From an uncultured Clostridia bacterium (lineage in GTDB: Bacteria; Bacillota; Clostridia; TANB77; CAG-508), in NCBI GenBank assembly GCA_934140005.1, contig CAKPBB010000011.1:1-59404 (forward strand): a stretch of DNA of 59,404 nt. The letters are read 5' to 3'. Positions 59,217-59,404 of this stretch are shown piece after piece; position 1 is the first letter of the stretch; every line of letters starts with the position of its first letter. Made by a program: the position numbers and the translations under genes. The notes beneath the pieces are model-generated. The model was not told the origin of the DNA. It searched no databases and saw nothing but the letters and a program-made list of their open reading frames with translations.

Positions 59217-59404
59217 ATGGCAACATCAAACACAAAAGTAGGAAGCGACAAAATAAGAATTAGATTAAAAGCTTATGATTATGTTGTTTTAGATCAGTCT
59301 GCTGAAAAAATAGTAGATACTGCTAAGAGAACAGGAGCTAAAGTTTCTGGTCCAGTTCCACTTCCAACAGAAAAAGAAATCGTAACAATTTTACGTTCTC
59401 CACA
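59217..59404 (+). CDS. rpsJ: Ribosomal protein S10, N-terminal part
   Basis: Small-subunit protein S10 (also NusE), cut by the window end after 62 residues. The IRIRLKAYDYVVLDQSAEKI signature, TAKRTGAKVSGPVPLPTEKE and TILRSP are unmistakable. AAGGAGGG precedes the ATG. It normally starts the long S10-spc ribosomal protein operon, which would continue beyond the window. Confidence 0.97.
   Translation, partial: MATSNTKVGSDKIRIRLKAYDYVVLDQSAEKIVDTAKRTGAKVSGPVPLPTEKEIVTILRSP

Overview
The window comes from a low-GC, spore-forming Firmicute, most likely an uncultured gut-type clostridium. Reasons: AT-rich sequence with AGA as the dominant arginine codon, T-box leaders in front of ileS, valS and glyS, a SpoVT homologue, two Spo0A-like regulators, strong AGGAGG ribosome sites and TTGACA/TATAAT promoters. 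TGA acts as a stop. No rRNA, tRNA or CRISPR array was seen.

Layout. 1-1570: tail of a YafQ-type toxin and two atypical orphan genes. 1645-13526: core genes (argS, pgsA, a YihY-family gene, an FTR-like/thioredoxin/flavoprotein redox cluster, T-box plus ileS, secG, rnr, flavin reductase). 13548-14902: two stand-alone GreA-like gene cassettes. 15134-16501: rlmD/rumA-type rRNA methyltransferase, whose 3' end is an integration site. 16483-28990: two tandem decayed mobile elements between three copies of the rumA 3' end. They carry parA, a parB-CHAP fusion, sigma/anti-sigma genes, a damaged large serine recombinase, a hydrolase and a MazF-like module. 29039-31313: a small nucleotide/DNA-sanitation cluster (HhH-GPD-like protein, ITPase, Nudix). 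31408-37956: accessory genes (orphan cassette, HopA1-like protein, M15 peptidase, ECF sigma/anti-sigma, secreted protein, Spo0A-like regulator with a divergent soluble histidine kinase). 37984-43415: pyrimidine operon (pyrC, pyrF, an aldose-epimerase-like gene, pyrK, a lipase-like domain fused to pyrD). 43871-50099: T-box plus valS, comFC and a KAP NTPase. 50483-58635: spoVT, a short alaS, sortase, T-box plus glyS, sensor kinase and a membrane protein. 58920-end: promoter, leader and start of rpsJ (S10 operon).

The most unusual signal concerns the codon CGG. In all host-like and mobile-element genes of the window, every in-frame CGG I found sits exactly where the reading frame breaks: a YihY gene, parA in its Walker A loop, the CHAP gene and an ECF sigma gene. 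At each one, skipping the C (+1) and reading GGT or GGA as glycine restores a full-length family member. In the sigma gene the restored frame ends on an ATGA overlap with its anti-sigma gene. A 22-codon ORF at 50218 fits the same rule. This looks like Ty1-style +1 frameshifting at an unassigned or very slowly decoded arginine codon, unless it is a systematic sequence error. The only genes using CGG as an ordinary codon are five orphan genes of different composition.

Four of those orphan genes also share a peculiar layout: own promoter, a 5' leader complementary over 8-13 bases to the 3' trailer, then a strong terminator.
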